A stretch of 37,884 nucleotides of DNA from Bacteroidales bacterium. Its GTDB lineage: Bacteria > Bacteroidota > Bacteroidia > Bacteroidales > WCHB1-69. Shown in pieces: positions 1-7,507 of this stretch. The translations under genes and the position numbers were made by a program. The stretch is taken from assembly GCA_016285085.1 (NCBI GenBank), contig JAEEQA010000015.1, positions 1 through 37,884 of the forward strand, written 5' to 3'. Positions within the stretch are counted from its first letter, which is position 1. Every line of letters begins with the position of its first letter. Under the pieces are notes generated by a model that made no database searches, was not told where the DNA came from, and was given only the letters and a program-made list of their open reading frames with translations.

Positions 1-286
1 GTACACGCGGGCAGAGGGCGCGTTCCAGCAGCTGGGCGAGGCGCGGGTAGCGGTCGAAGTCGGCGCGGAAATTGGGCCCGGGCTCCTTGGCGTGGATGAG
101 CCGCACCTCCACGCCCTTTCCCAGCAGCTCCGCCAGCACCCCGAGGAATGGTTTCTCGGTCTTGCCCTGCGTCACGTACAGGTCTTTGATGTCGGCGGTG
201 CCGATCCACAGCGTCTTTTTGGCCTTCATGGCGAGGTCAAGGACGGTGGTGTAATGGGCGGTGTCGGTGATGAGTGTGGTGGGCAT
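1..286 (-). CDS. Phospholipase D-like domain protein, N-terminal part (cut by window edge)
   Basis: The reading frame starts at an ATG at 286 and runs off the left edge, so about 95 residues are visible. The start (MPTTLITDTAHYTTVLDLAM) and the following WIGTADIKDLYV segment resemble the N-terminus of Bacteroidetes phospholipase D-like proteins. The catalytic HxK motifs would lie outside the window and cannot be checked. The start is 8 bp downstream of the stop of the DUF4143 ATPase gene, so the two may be co-transcribed. The gene is clearly more GC-rich than the ATPase upstream of it. A near copy of its first 36 codons lies at 1669-1778. The family call is recalled, not tested; the frame itself is well supported because the duplicated copy keeps the same reading. 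Confidence 0.55.
   Translation of the reverse strand, partial: MPTTLITDTAHYTTVLDLAMKAKKTLWIGTADIKDLYVTQGKTEKPFLGVLAELLGKGVEVRLIHAKEPGPNFRADFDRYPRLAQLLERALCPRV
177..286. repeat. 110-bp direct repeat, copy A
   Basis: Copy A lies within the 5' end of the PLD-like gene and copy B at 1669-1778. They are about 95% identical, gap-free and in the same orientation, enclosing the DUF4143 ATPase gene and its promoter. Confidence 0.85.
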
Positions 287-294
287 GGTTTGTG

Positions 295-1578
295 TTATCT
301 GTCTATAATAGTTTCATCCTTAAGAAAATCAAATAGACCAAGATTGAGAAAGCCGTTGTCGTCGTAGTGCGGGAGAATGGAGTCTTTTTGTACTAGAATC
401 TTTTTGAAGGAGTCGTTGATGTGCCTCAGCGATTGTGTCTCCTTTTGGCGTTTTTCCTCATCATACAAAGCGAATGCGGACTGTATATAGTATCGTTGGC
501 TGCCTCGATTGCACACAAAGTCAACCTCAAATTGTTTTCTTTTCGATTTCCCATCTTCCTTACAGTTCACTTCCACCATTCCGACATCCACTGACATTCC
601 CCTCATCCTGAGTTCGTTATAAATGACATTTTCCATGATGGATCCATAGTCGTTCTGTCGGAAGTTCAGCCGTGCATTTCGCAGGCCGACATCCACAAAA
701 TAGTACTTCATGGGCGTGCCGATATAGTGTTTGCCCCTTACATCGTACCGTTGCGCTTTTTCTATGAGAAAAGCATCCTGCATATATTGCAGGTAAGATG
801 CAACGGTATCGCGTGATATACGCATCCTTTTTTCGGAAATAAAGTTATTGGTCAATGTCAGCGGATTGGTCAGTGTGCCGATGTTGGAGGCCACAACATT
901 CATCAGTTCCTCCATTTCCTCATTGCCGCGCAGATTATAGCGTGAAATGATGTCTTGGAAATAGGTTTGAGAGAACAGGAGTTGCAGATATGAGGCTTTG
1001 CGCTCTTCACTGCCGATAGACAGCAGTCCTGGCATACCGCCATAAACTTGGTAATTGTTCCATGCCTCGGATTCTGTGCCGTCAAACACTGACATAAATT
1101 CATGAAATGAGAGGGGATACACCCGCACCTCGTCGCCCCTGCCGCGGAATTCAGTGATGATGTCAGAGGAAAGGAATTTGGAATTGGAACCCGTAACGTA
1201 TGTGTCTGCATTGGGGATGTGGAGAAAGCCATTCAGAAGATATTCAAAGTTCGGCACAAGCTGGATCTCATCAAGCAGCACATAATACATCTCATTATCC
1301 ACAATTCTCGCCCTGACGTATTGGTTTAGATTATCCGGATTAAGATATTCCCTATTTTGGTAGTCGTCAAGTGCGAATGAGATGATATGGTCTTCTTGCA
1401 CGCCCAGTTCCATCAGTTTGCGTTTGAACAGGTTGAAAAGCAGATAGGATTTGCCGCATCTGCGAACACCTGTGACAATCTTTATCATGCCGTTGTTCCT
1501 GCGTTCCAGCAGGGATGAAATATACCTTTCTCTTTTGGCCTCCATTGATCTATTCGTTTTTTTTACGTAAATACGCAT
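295..1578 (-). CDS. AAA ATPase with DUF4143 C-terminal domain
   Basis: A 427-residue protein of the AAA_14/DUF4143 class. A P-loop (GVRRCGKS, residues 37-44) and a Walker B strand ending in LLDEIQ (about 98-106) are visible, followed by a winged-helix-like middle and a C-terminal DUF4143 domain that is nuclease-like in fold. Members are common in accessory regions and some sit beside toxin-antitoxin or defence genes; the substrate is unknown. An internal Met at residue 12 (position 1545) matches the usual family start better. A TAnnTTTG element at 1591-1598 is compatible with either start. The gene is AT-rich relative to the PLD-like gene and is flanked by a 110-bp direct repeat, so it looks like an insertion. 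No transposase or terminal inverted repeats are visible. Confidence 0.85.
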   Translation of the reverse strand: MRIYVKKTNRSMEAKRERYISSLLERRNNGMIKIVTGVRRCGKSYLLFNLFKRKLMELGVQEDHIISFALDDYQNREYLNPDNLNQYVRARIVDNEMYYVLLDEIQLVPNFEYLLNGFLHIPNADTYVTGSNSKFLSSDIITEFRGRGDEVRVYPLSFHEFMSVFDGTESEAWNNYQVYGGMPGLLSIGSEERKASYLQLLFSQTYFQDIISRYNLRGNEEMEELMNVVASNIGTLTNPLTLTNNFISEKRMRISRDTVASYLQYMQDAFLIEKAQRYDVRGKHYIGTPMKYYFVDVGLRNARLNFRQNDYGSIMENVIYNELRMRGMSVDVGMVEVNCKEDGKSKRKQFEVDFVCNRGSQRYYIQSAFALYDEEKRQKETQSLRHINDSFKKILVQKDSILPHYDDNGFLNLGLFDFLKDETIIDR

Positions 1579-1590
1579 TTTTTACGACTG

Positions 1591-1598
1591 CAAAAATA
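1591..1598 (-). promoter_or_regulatory. Putative -7 element of the DUF4143 ATPase gene
   Basis: Read on the minus strand this is TATTTTTG, matching the Bacteroidetes TAnnTTTG consensus, 13 nt before the first ATG at 1578. No clear -33 TTTG was seen. Confidence 0.5.
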
Positions 1599-1668
1599 CG
1601 CTTATTTTTGATTGCATCTAGTGTAAAAAAATGAATTTTGATATTTTTTTGTTATAGACACATTGTTT

Positions 1669-1778
1669 TACAGGTCCTTGATGTCGGCGGTGCCGATCCA
1701 CAGCGTCTTTTTTGCCTTCATGGCGAGATCAAGCACGGTGGTGTAATGGGCGGTGTCAGTGATGAGGGTGGTGGGCAT
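1669..1778 (-). pseudogene. Truncated 5' copy of the phospholipase D-like gene
   Basis: This 110-bp stretch matches 177-286 without gaps and with about six mismatches. It encodes the same first 36 residues (MPTT... to ...ADIKDL) and then meets an in-frame TAA directly after the repeat. No continuation of the gene was found upstream of 1669; the DUF4143 ATPase promoter and gene follow instead. It is either the remnant of a second PLD-like gene cut by arrival of the ATPase, or the product of a partial duplication during that event. Confidence 0.7.
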
Positions 1779-1883
1779 GAGGGAAATGGAAAATTGAGAA
1801 TTGAAAATGGAATGGTACAGTGCAAAAAAGGAACAAGGTTTTCACCCGCGGGAAACGCGGATTTTGTGGAAATAAAGGAAAAA
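1779..1883. other. Intergenic remnant, no gene recognised
   Basis: Together with the repeat copy and ATPase leader this forms a stretch of about 300 bases (1579-1883) without an intact gene. The 1779-1883 part is A-rich and holds no convincing frame, RNA or terminator. Confidence 0.5.
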
Positions 1884-2681
1884 TTATACTAGCAGCTGCT
1901 TCGCCCAATCTAAAATTTCAAGAGTGGCCTCCATCACAAACTCTTGTCCTCTATCTGCTGATTTGAAATAATCCGTTTTCCATGGATTGGGGTGGTAACT
2001 GATCTCTACTTTTTTGAAAAAAGAAGGCAGATCCCAGCATCCACGCGGCATGCCGGCTTTTGTAAGCACCCTGTCTGGACGATAGTTCAATATTCCGCAT
2101 CCCTTTAACTTGGGCAAAAAGGACAAAGTATCTGAAGGTAAGAAAATAGCATTCAAATCGTCTCTCCTGATTTTTTTGTCGGCAACATGGGGATGCTCTT
2201 TTAACCATTCTGGAGCATTGTCCTTTTTCTCAAGAATACTGCCTATTTGCATATAACCATAAATAATGTGGCGCTCTGGAGCTTTTTTCTGATATACAAG
2301 TTGGCCATTCTTTTCCTCGGTTGCCCTGAACCATCCGAAAAAGAGAAACAGATCTCCGACAGATACATGCTGCTTATACAAATGTGACAAAGCTGCACCT
2401 GCTTGTCCGAAAGCAGGCTTCCAGTCTGGCAACCTTTCTTTTACATCTTTTCTAAGATCAGGATCCAAATGGCACATGTTTTCTGCTCTCAGTTTAGTTC
2501 TGGGTTTTAATGAATGGATTATTTCGTAATAACTCTTTCCATTCCACTGGAGCGATGCATACGGAACGTTACCATCTTCATCAGGAATCGGCAATGACAA
2601 CAAGGTTCCATCTGGCATGATAGGATTCGCTTGTCCTCCATTTGCAGAATCAAATCCTTTTCTGCTTAATATGATTTTCAT
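1884..2681 (-). CDS. Nucleotide modification associated domain 3 (Nmad3) family protein
   Basis: A 265-residue protein beginning MKIILSRKGFDSANGG and continuing with a PDGTLLSLPIPDEDG segment, the hallmark N-terminus of the family I know as Nmad3. The middle has a hydrophobic SVGDLFLFFGWFR stretch and a YGYMQIGSIL segment. The family was defined from its association with phage and element-borne DNA-modification genes; no enzymatic activity is established that I know of. The start overlaps the stop of the upstream Nmad2 gene by 4 bp, which suggests translational coupling and a joint function. GC content is low compared with the core genes further right, consistent with horizontal acquisition. 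No methyltransferase or nuclease partner is visible in the window. Confidence 0.65.
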   Translation of the reverse strand: MKIILSRKGFDSANGGQANPIMPDGTLLSLPIPDEDGNVPYASLQWNGKSYYEIIHSLKPRTKLRAENMCHLDPDLRKDVKERLPDWKPAFGQAGAALSHLYKQHVSVGDLFLFFGWFRATEEKNGQLVYQKKAPERHIIYGYMQIGSILEKKDNAPEWLKEHPHVADKKIRRDDLNAIFLPSDTLSFLPKLKGCGILNYRPDRVLTKAGMPRGCWDLPSFFKKVEISYHPNPWKTDYFKSADRGQEFVMEATLEILDWAKQLLV

Positions 2682-3325
2682 AAATGCTGAGGATTAATGC
2701 CTTTTGTATAGTTGTTCGTGACATATTCTATTATTTTCTTTGCCCTTTCATCTTCGAGAGGGATTTTCTTGCAGCGAGGTACGTCAAAGCCTTTGTTGGT
2801 TATTTCGATTGCATTTTTAGCACTGAAATAATAAAACTCTTCACAAATCAGGACATTTTCCCCACTCAAGTCATGCTCTATTGCTTCTTTCCCATGTCCA
2901 CCCCCATTTTCATGTTGTATGAACTCATTGCATTTCCCTTTTGCCGGCTCATAAATGTTGTCACCACAATCATACATGTTAGTGTCGTCTTTGCTACTGC
3001 TACATCCTTTGGTGGCACTAGGCCTTCCTGAACCAATCTTTTTAGGCCGTTTCTCCTTGTACTCTTTCCAATATTCTGCTAATGGGATGGATTTGGAAAT
3101 TTTTGCGAGATATATCAATTTTTCATTCTTCCCAAAATCAATAGGATGTCCATTCTCAGTAGGATGTACTTTAACGGCAGTCCAACCCGAAATCCAAGTT
3201 CCAGGAGAAGCACATCTTCTAATAGTTGGTTTGCAAGTCGCTAAAGTTAGCACATTGTGTTCTGGATTGGGCGCAAATCCCGTGTCGTATGTCATTTTGT
3301 AACAATACAAGTAGTTTTTGTCCAT
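2678..3325 (-). CDS. Nucleotide modification associated domain 2 (Nmad2) family protein
   Basis: About 215 residues. The start at 3325 (MDKNYLYCYKMTYDTGFAPNP) is chosen over an upstream ATG at 3388 because a TAnnTTTG element sits at 3352-3359 between them and the family begins with this motif. The signature segments are TYDTGFAPNP, LTLATCKPTIRR and SPGTWISGWT, typical of Nmad2. Its 3' end overlaps the Nmad3 start by 4 bp. The family is predicted to act with nucleic-acid base modification; the biochemical role is open. A serine- and cysteine-rich middle (GCSSSKDDTNMYDCGDN) and a glycine/histidine patch follow. The low-GC composition matches Nmad3. Confidence 0.65.
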   Translation of the reverse strand: MDKNYLYCYKMTYDTGFAPNPEHNVLTLATCKPTIRRCASPGTWISGWTAVKVHPTENGHPIDFGKNEKLIYLAKISKSIPLAEYWKEYKEKRPKKIGSGRPSATKGCSSSKDDTNMYDCGDNIYEPAKGKCNEFIQHENGGGHGKEAIEHDLSGENVLICEEFYYFSAKNAIEITNKGFDVPRCKKIPLEDERAKKIIEYVTNNYTKGINPQHL

Positions 3326-3351
3326 AAAATCATGTATGTTGGTTATGTTCG

Positions 3352-3359
3352 CAAAAATA
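3352..3359 (-). promoter_or_regulatory. Putative -7 element of the Nmad2-Nmad3 operon
   Basis: The minus strand reads TATTTTTG, a full TAnnTTTG match, 26 nt before the ATG at 3325. It decides the start of the Nmad2 gene. Confidence 0.55.
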
Positions 3360-3418
3360 CAAAAAATTTGTATTTCAGCAGATTTCAACTGGCAGTGTAC
3401 AGAATCTTACTACTTCTC

Positions 3419-5173
3419 CTACCTCTTGAACCCGATGCCTCCGTCTTTCTTTCCGTCGATTTTCTCGTAGCGGCAAAGTTCCTCGATGCCGGCCAGGTCG
3501 GGACGGGCGCCGTTGAGCACCTCCTCCATCATCACCTTGCGGACAATGTTGTCGATCTCGCCGCCGGAGAAGTCGAACTTCGCGGCCAACTTGCCGCAAT
3601 CGTCCTCGCTCAGCCAATCCAGCTTGGTGTGCCAGATGGCCTTCTTGGCCTCCACCGTCGGCTGGCCGAACTTGATTTTGAAGAGGAAACGGCGCGCAAA
3701 GGCACTGTCGAGGTTGTCGATCATGTTGGTGGTGGCAATCATGATGCCGTCAAGCTTTTCCATCTCCTCCAAGATGATGTTCTGGATGGCATTTTCGGTC
3801 TGCGCCACGCTGGACGAACCGCTGGTGTTGTTGATATTCTGGCGGTTGCTAAACAAAGCGTCGGCTTCGTTGAAGAGCAGGATTGGTTTCAGCTTCTCTT
3901 TTTCGCACATGCGGGCATAGTCGGTGAAGATGCGCTTCACCAGCTTCTGGCTTTCGCCGTACCAGCAGGTTTTGGCCGCACTGATGTCCACATGGCAGAT
4001 GGCCCGCCCCGTGGCCTTGGCAATCTGCATCGCCGTCTCGGTCTTGCCGGTGCCGGGAAGTCCGTGGAAGAGCGCAATCACGCCTTTAGGCAGCGCGTTG
4101 TCGGCCATGCGCTTCTGCAAATCGGCGAATTTGTCCGCCTCCAAGTTCTGGCGGAAAAGGTTCAGCTGGCGTTCCAGCTCCTTGTCGTAAAACATCGGCT
4201 TCTCCGCAATCTTGTCGGGATAAATCAGGTTCTGGTTTTTTCTTTTCGTGGCGTCGAAAAGCTCGAAATCGTCCTCCAGAAACACCTTTTTCCCCTTTTC
4301 CGTGAGGGTAATGTGGCTGTCGGAGAACATGTTGTCGGGAAGGAGTTCGACATACTCCAGCTTTTGCAGGATGTGCCGCTCCTCCTTCAGCGCTTTGGCG
4401 ACGCGGAAGCGGCTGCTCGGATGTTCGTACATATCCTTCATCGTGCAAGCCACGCCCGTTTCATCTCCCGCGAGGAAGTCGTCACACATTTCATACAAGA
4501 GGGTCCTGACTTCAATGTCAAGATTCAGTTTCTGGACATTTTGCACGAAAGCGAGGTCTTTGTGCTGTTGCTCCAAATCAAAGACCTTGTCAAAAAGGAC
4601 GCACGTCCGGATTTCCTCGTCGCTGCGTTTCTCGATCAGGTCGGAAACTTCGTTGACGAACTTGTAGCGGTCGTAGTCGGGATCATGCAGGATGCTGCGG
4701 TCGAATTTGTCACCGTTCATTACGGCATCCAACAGGCTGGGATTGATGTCGTAATCGGAAGAGCGCCGCCGCGACGACGGTACAAAGTACTTGTCGGCAA
4801 CCAACTGGTCGAACATTTTTTTCAACGGGAGCATCACCATGCTTTTCACATCGTAAAAGCGGCGCATATCATCCCAGTCGAACGTTTCATCCTGAATTTT
4901 GTGGCTGAATGCGACAGGAATCATCAGCGCCTGCGCGGGCGTGATGTCGAAATAGGCGGCCACCTTCTTCACGCGCTTCACCACATCCTTGACCTCCACT
5001 TCCGTGAGGGTGGGCTGCATGTCTGCAATACGGCGGTTCTCCCTCGTAAGGGCGGGATCCAAACGCATAGTCGTCTCGGGCGCAATGGCCTCAATAAGTC
5101 TGGTTCCGGAGTTTTCCATTCTCAAGGCAAGAAAACTCAACATCTGTAACATGTCTTCTTTTTCTTTTTTCAT
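3419..5173 (-). CDS. AAA family ATPase with long N-terminal extension
   Basis: A 584-residue ATPase. The first ~340 residues are helical and charged without a domain I recognise. The AAA module follows, with Walker A GLPGTGKT near residue 370, a Walker B strand ILLFNEAD near 430 (Asn in place of the more common Asp, the acidic pair kept in EAD), a sensor-1 like IATTNM and an arginine-finger region DSAFARRFLFKI. It belongs to the broad family that includes ClpA/FtsH-like remodellers; the client is unknown. It is divergent from a WYL regulator, sharing a 119-bp promoter region with two palindromic operators, so the two probably form a regulated unit. Its composition is closer to the core genome than the Nmad genes. 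Confidence 0.85.
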   Translation of the reverse strand: MKKEKEDMLQMLSFLALRMENSGTRLIEAIAPETTMRLDPALTRENRRIADMQPTLTEVEVKDVVKRVKKVAAYFDITPAQALMIPVAFSHKIQDETFDWDDMRRFYDVKSMVMLPLKKMFDQLVADKYFVPSSRRRSSDYDINPSLLDAVMNGDKFDRSILHDPDYDRYKFVNEVSDLIEKRSDEEIRTCVLFDKVFDLEQQHKDLAFVQNVQKLNLDIEVRTLLYEMCDDFLAGDETGVACTMKDMYEHPSSRFRVAKALKEERHILQKLEYVELLPDNMFSDSHITLTEKGKKVFLEDDFELFDATKRKNQNLIYPDKIAEKPMFYDKELERQLNLFRQNLEADKFADLQKRMADNALPKGVIALFHGLPGTGKTETAMQIAKATGRAICHVDISAAKTCWYGESQKLVKRIFTDYARMCEKEKLKPILLFNEADALFSNRQNINNTSGSSSVAQTENAIQNIILEEMEKLDGIMIATTNMIDNLDSAFARRFLFKIKFGQPTVEAKKAIWHTKLDWLSEDDCGKLAAKFDFSGGEIDNIVRKVMMEEVLNGARPDLAGIEELCRYEKIDGKKDGGIGFKR

Positions 5174-5196
5174 AGTTTGATGATTTTTGAACGGTG

Positions 5197-5204
5197 CAAA
5201 ATTA
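5197..5204 (-). promoter_or_regulatory. Putative -7 element of the AAA ATPase gene
   Basis: The minus strand reads TAATTTTG (TAnnTTTG), 23 nt before the ATG at 5173. The operator at 5213-5233 covers where the upstream promoter element would lie. Confidence 0.5.
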
Positions 5205-5212
5205 GGGTACGA

Positions 5213-5257
5213 CTATGACAGTTTGTGTCATAGTTGAATATGACAGATTTTGTCATA
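5213..5257. promoter_or_regulatory. Two tandem palindromic operators between AAA ATPase and WYL regulator
   Basis: Two copies of TATGACA-N5-TGTCATA stand at about 5214-5232 and 5239-5257. The first extends to 8-bp arms (5213-5233). Centres are 25 bp apart. The sites lie between the divergent -7 elements at 5197-5204 and 5267-5274 and so could control both genes. A dimeric regulator, most simply the adjacent WYL protein, is the likely ligand; that is inference. Confidence 0.75.
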
Positions 5258-5266
5258 GAAAAAGTC

Positions 5267-5274
5267 TATATTTG
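5267..5274 (+). promoter_or_regulatory. Putative -7 element of the WYL regulator gene
   Basis: TATATTTG matches TAnnTTTG, 18 nt before the chosen ATG at 5293. The upstream -33 region is occupied by the second operator. Confidence 0.55.
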
Positions 5275-5292
5275 CCGCACAAAAAAACAACC

Positions 5293-6243
5293 ATGAGCAA
5301 GCAACTTTTAACCCGCTACATCTGGCTTGTAGATACCATCTACCAAGCTGGTTCGGAAGGCATTACTTTAGAGAATTTATCGAATAAATGGAGAGACAAC
5401 ATCCGTCTGTCGAAGGGCGAAGAGTACAACTGGCGCACCTTCATGCGCCACAAGAACGATGTTCTGACTCTTTTCGGTGTGGAGATTGGCTGCAACAAAA
5501 GCACCAACTCCTACTACATCGTGGAACGGGGCGACCTTTCCGACTCGTCGGGGTTCCGGCGGTGGCTGATTGAGACATTGTCGGTGAACAACCGGCTCAA
5601 CGAGAGCGCGCAGCTGAAGGACCGCATCCTGCTGGAGCCGAACCCGTCGGGCGGGGAGTGCCTCTCCATCATCTTGGAGGCCATGCGCGACAACTGCACC
5701 CTCACTTTCGACTACCAGCCGTTTTGGATGGGCGGCAATGTGTCGAGTCTTTACAACGTGGAACCCTACGCATTGAAAGTGTTCAAACGCCGCTGGTACC
5801 TGCTTGGTAAGTACGGAGACAGTCCGTTGAAAATCTATGCGTTGGACCGCATGACCAACATTGACATCGAGTTCAACAAGTTTGAACTGCCGGAGAATTT
5901 CAGCGCGGAGGCGTTCTTTTCCACCTGCTTCGGTATTTTCGTGGGGGACGAGGAGCCGCAGATTATCCGGTTGAGGGTGGATGCGCAGCAGGCAAAATAC
6001 CTGCGGACATTGCCCCTGCACTCTTCGCAGAAAGAGGAGGAAACCACGGACAGCCATTCTGTTTTCAGCTACTTTCTTCGCCCCACTTTCGACTTCATTC
6101 AGGAGCTGCTGACGATGGGCGAACGCATGGAGGTACTGGAACCCAAGTCGCTACGGAAGGAGATGGCACGGATTGGGCGGGAAATAGCAAACAAACATCG
6201 CGGGAAAGGGAAACCTGATACGGACAACAACCCGGTCAAATAA
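5293..6243 (+). CDS. WYL domain-containing transcriptional regulator
   Basis: 316 residues starting MSKQLLTRYIWLVDTI. The ATG at 5293 is chosen because the longer frame starting at 5215 would begin inside the operator and upstream of the -7 element. The N-terminal ~90 residues form a winged-helix-like DNA-binding region (ITLENLSNKW... around residues 20-50). The central WYL domain carries EPYALKVFKRRWYLLG and a following IYALDRMTNI strand; a C-terminal extension (WCX-like) ends near residue 300. WYL proteins sense nucleic-acid-type ligands and often repress defence loci (BrxR, CapW). Two inverted repeats directly upstream suggest autoregulation and control of the divergent AAA ATPase. A terminator follows at 6338-6361. 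Confidence 0.88.
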   Translation: MSKQLLTRYIWLVDTIYQAGSEGITLENLSNKWRDNIRLSKGEEYNWRTFMRHKNDVLTLFGVEIGCNKSTNSYYIVERGDLSDSSGFRRWLIETLSVNNRLNESAQLKDRILLEPNPSGGECLSIILEAMRDNCTLTFDYQPFWMGGNVSSLYNVEPYALKVFKRRWYLLGKYGDSPLKIYALDRMTNIDIEFNKFELPENFSAEAFFSTCFGIFVGDEEPQIIRLRVDAQQAKYLRTLPLHSSQKEEETTDSHSVFSYFLRPTFDFIQELLTMGERMEVLEPKSLRKEMARIGREIANKHRGKGKPDTDNNPVK

Positions 6244-6337
6244 TTCCGGTCGTTTTTTTCCTGTTGTCATTATCGTCTTTTTGACCACCTGCTGTGTGAA
6301 AATGTAAATCCCTGAGGCCTCCCCTGCACCGCAATTC

Positions 6338-6361
6338 AAGCCACTTTCAAGTGGCTTTTTT
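6338..6361 (+). terminator. Rho-independent terminator after the WYL regulator
   Basis: An 8-bp hairpin (AAGCCACT, loop TTCA, AGTGGCTT) is followed directly by a T run. It lies about 95 bp past the stop of the WYL gene and before the lpxD promoter. Confidence 0.8.
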
Positions 6362-6439
6362 CAATTATCTGTTTGCAAAGGAATATTGTTACAAGCATGT
6401 GACACGTGGCGACGATTGATTTTATTAAGTTTTTTTAAT

Positions 6440-6469
6440 TTTGCCCTGCGCCCTTTTGTCGTACTTTTG
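6440..6469 (+). promoter_or_regulatory. lpxD-lpxC promoter
   Basis: TTTG at 6440-6443 and TACTTTTG at 6462-6469 match the Bacteroidetes -33 and -7 elements with 18 nt between them. The lpxD ATG is 15 nt downstream. Confidence 0.65.
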
Positions 6470-6484
6470 CCAAAAGTTTCAATT

Positions 6485-7507
6485 ATGGAGTTCAAGGTTT
6501 CTCAAATCGCACAACTTCTTAATGCTGAGGTTGTTGGAAATCCAGACGCGGTTATCAATACTGTATGTAAGATTGAAGAGGGCGTGGAAGGCGGCCTCAC
6601 ATTTCTTGCCAATCCGAAATACACCCACTATATTTACGAAACGAAGGCCACCGCGGCCATCATCGCTGCCGATTTTGTGGCAGAGAAGCCCGTCCCCTGT
6701 ACCCTCATCAAGGTGAAGGATCCCTATTTCGCGTTCGCCCAGCTGCTTGACTTCTACAGCAAGCAGAAGCCGGTGAAGAAAGGGGTCTCCCCGCATGCCT
6801 GCATCGCCGAGTCGGCCAAGATCGGCAAGGATGTCTATATCGGCGAGTTCGTCAGCATCGGCGAGAACGTGGTGGTGGGCGACAACACCCAGCTGTTCCC
6901 GCACGTCTGCCTCGGCGACAACGTGAAGGTGGGCAGCCGCACCGTCCTCAACAGCGGCGTGAAGGTGTACGCCGACTGCGTGATCGGCAGCGACTGCATC
7001 CTGCACGCGGGGGCGGTCATCGGCGCCGACGGCTTCGGTTTTGCGCCGAAGGACGGCATCTTCGTCAAGATTCCGCAAATCGGCAACGTGGTGATTGAGG
7101 ACAACGTGGAGATCGGTGCCAACACCTGCATCGACCGCGCCACGATGGGCTCGACCCGCATCGGCAAGAATGTGAAACTCGACAACCTCATCCAAGTAGC
7201 GCACAATGTGGAGATTGGAGAGGGCAGTGCCTTCGCCGCACAAGTCGGCATCGCCGGCTCGGCCAAGATCGGCAAACACTGCATCATGGGCGGCAAAGCC
7301 GGCGTGGTCGGACATATCACCGTGGGCGACGGCACCATGGTTGGACCGCAGTCGTCGGTCACCCGTACGCTGGCACCCGGCCAGGTAGTGCTCGGCGCTC
7401 CCGCCATCCCGGCCAATGAGGAAAAGCGCCTCATCATTTACCGCAAAAAGCTTCCTGAACTGTATCAACGTGTTTCTGAACTTGAAAAAAAACTGAAAAA
7501 TGAGTAA
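6485..7507 (+). CDS. lpxD: UDP-3-O-(3-hydroxyacyl)glucosamine N-acyltransferase LpxD
   Basis: 340 residues. LpxD adds a second 3-hydroxyacyl chain to UDP-3-O-acylglucosamine in lipid A synthesis in the cytoplasm. The first ~100 residues form the uridine-binding domain; residues ~105-320 are hexapeptide repeats of a left-handed beta-helix (many [IV]G-D/x steps); a helical C-terminus ends in a lysine-rich tail. The catalytic His is at about residue 240 in QVAHNVEIG, and a second conserved His follows in [13 protein letters not shown]. The start at 6485 ([12 protein letters not shown]) is preferred over longer frames because the -7 element ends at 6469. The stop overlaps the lpxC start by 8 bp, so the two are coupled. 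Confidence 0.97.
   Translation: MEFKVSQIAQLLNAEVVGNPDAVINTVCKIEEGVEGGLTFLANPKYTHYIYETKATAAIIAADFVAEKPVPCTLIKVKDPYFAFAQLLDFYSKQKPVKKGVSPHACIAESAKIGKDVYIGEFVSIGENVVVGDNTQLFPHVCLGDNVKVGSRTVLNSGVKVYADCVIGSDCILHAGAVIGADGFGFAPKDGIFVKIPQIGNVVIEDNVEIGANTCIDRATMGSTRIGKNVKLDNLIQVAHNVEIGEGSAFAAQVGIAGSAKIGKHCIMGGKAGVVGHITVGDGTMVGPQSSVTRTLAPGQVVLGAPAIPANEEKRLIIYRKKLPELYQRVSELEKKLKNE

Noticed and set aside
295..1578. DUF4143 ATPase as part of an insertion sequence
   Set aside because: No transposase, terminal inverted repeats or short target duplication; the flanking repeat is a coding fragment.
3257..5149. A 630-codon plus-strand frame opposite the AAA ATPase gene
   Set aside because: It is the antisense shadow of a gene with clear Walker motifs; its translation is low-complexity and has no recognisable domain.
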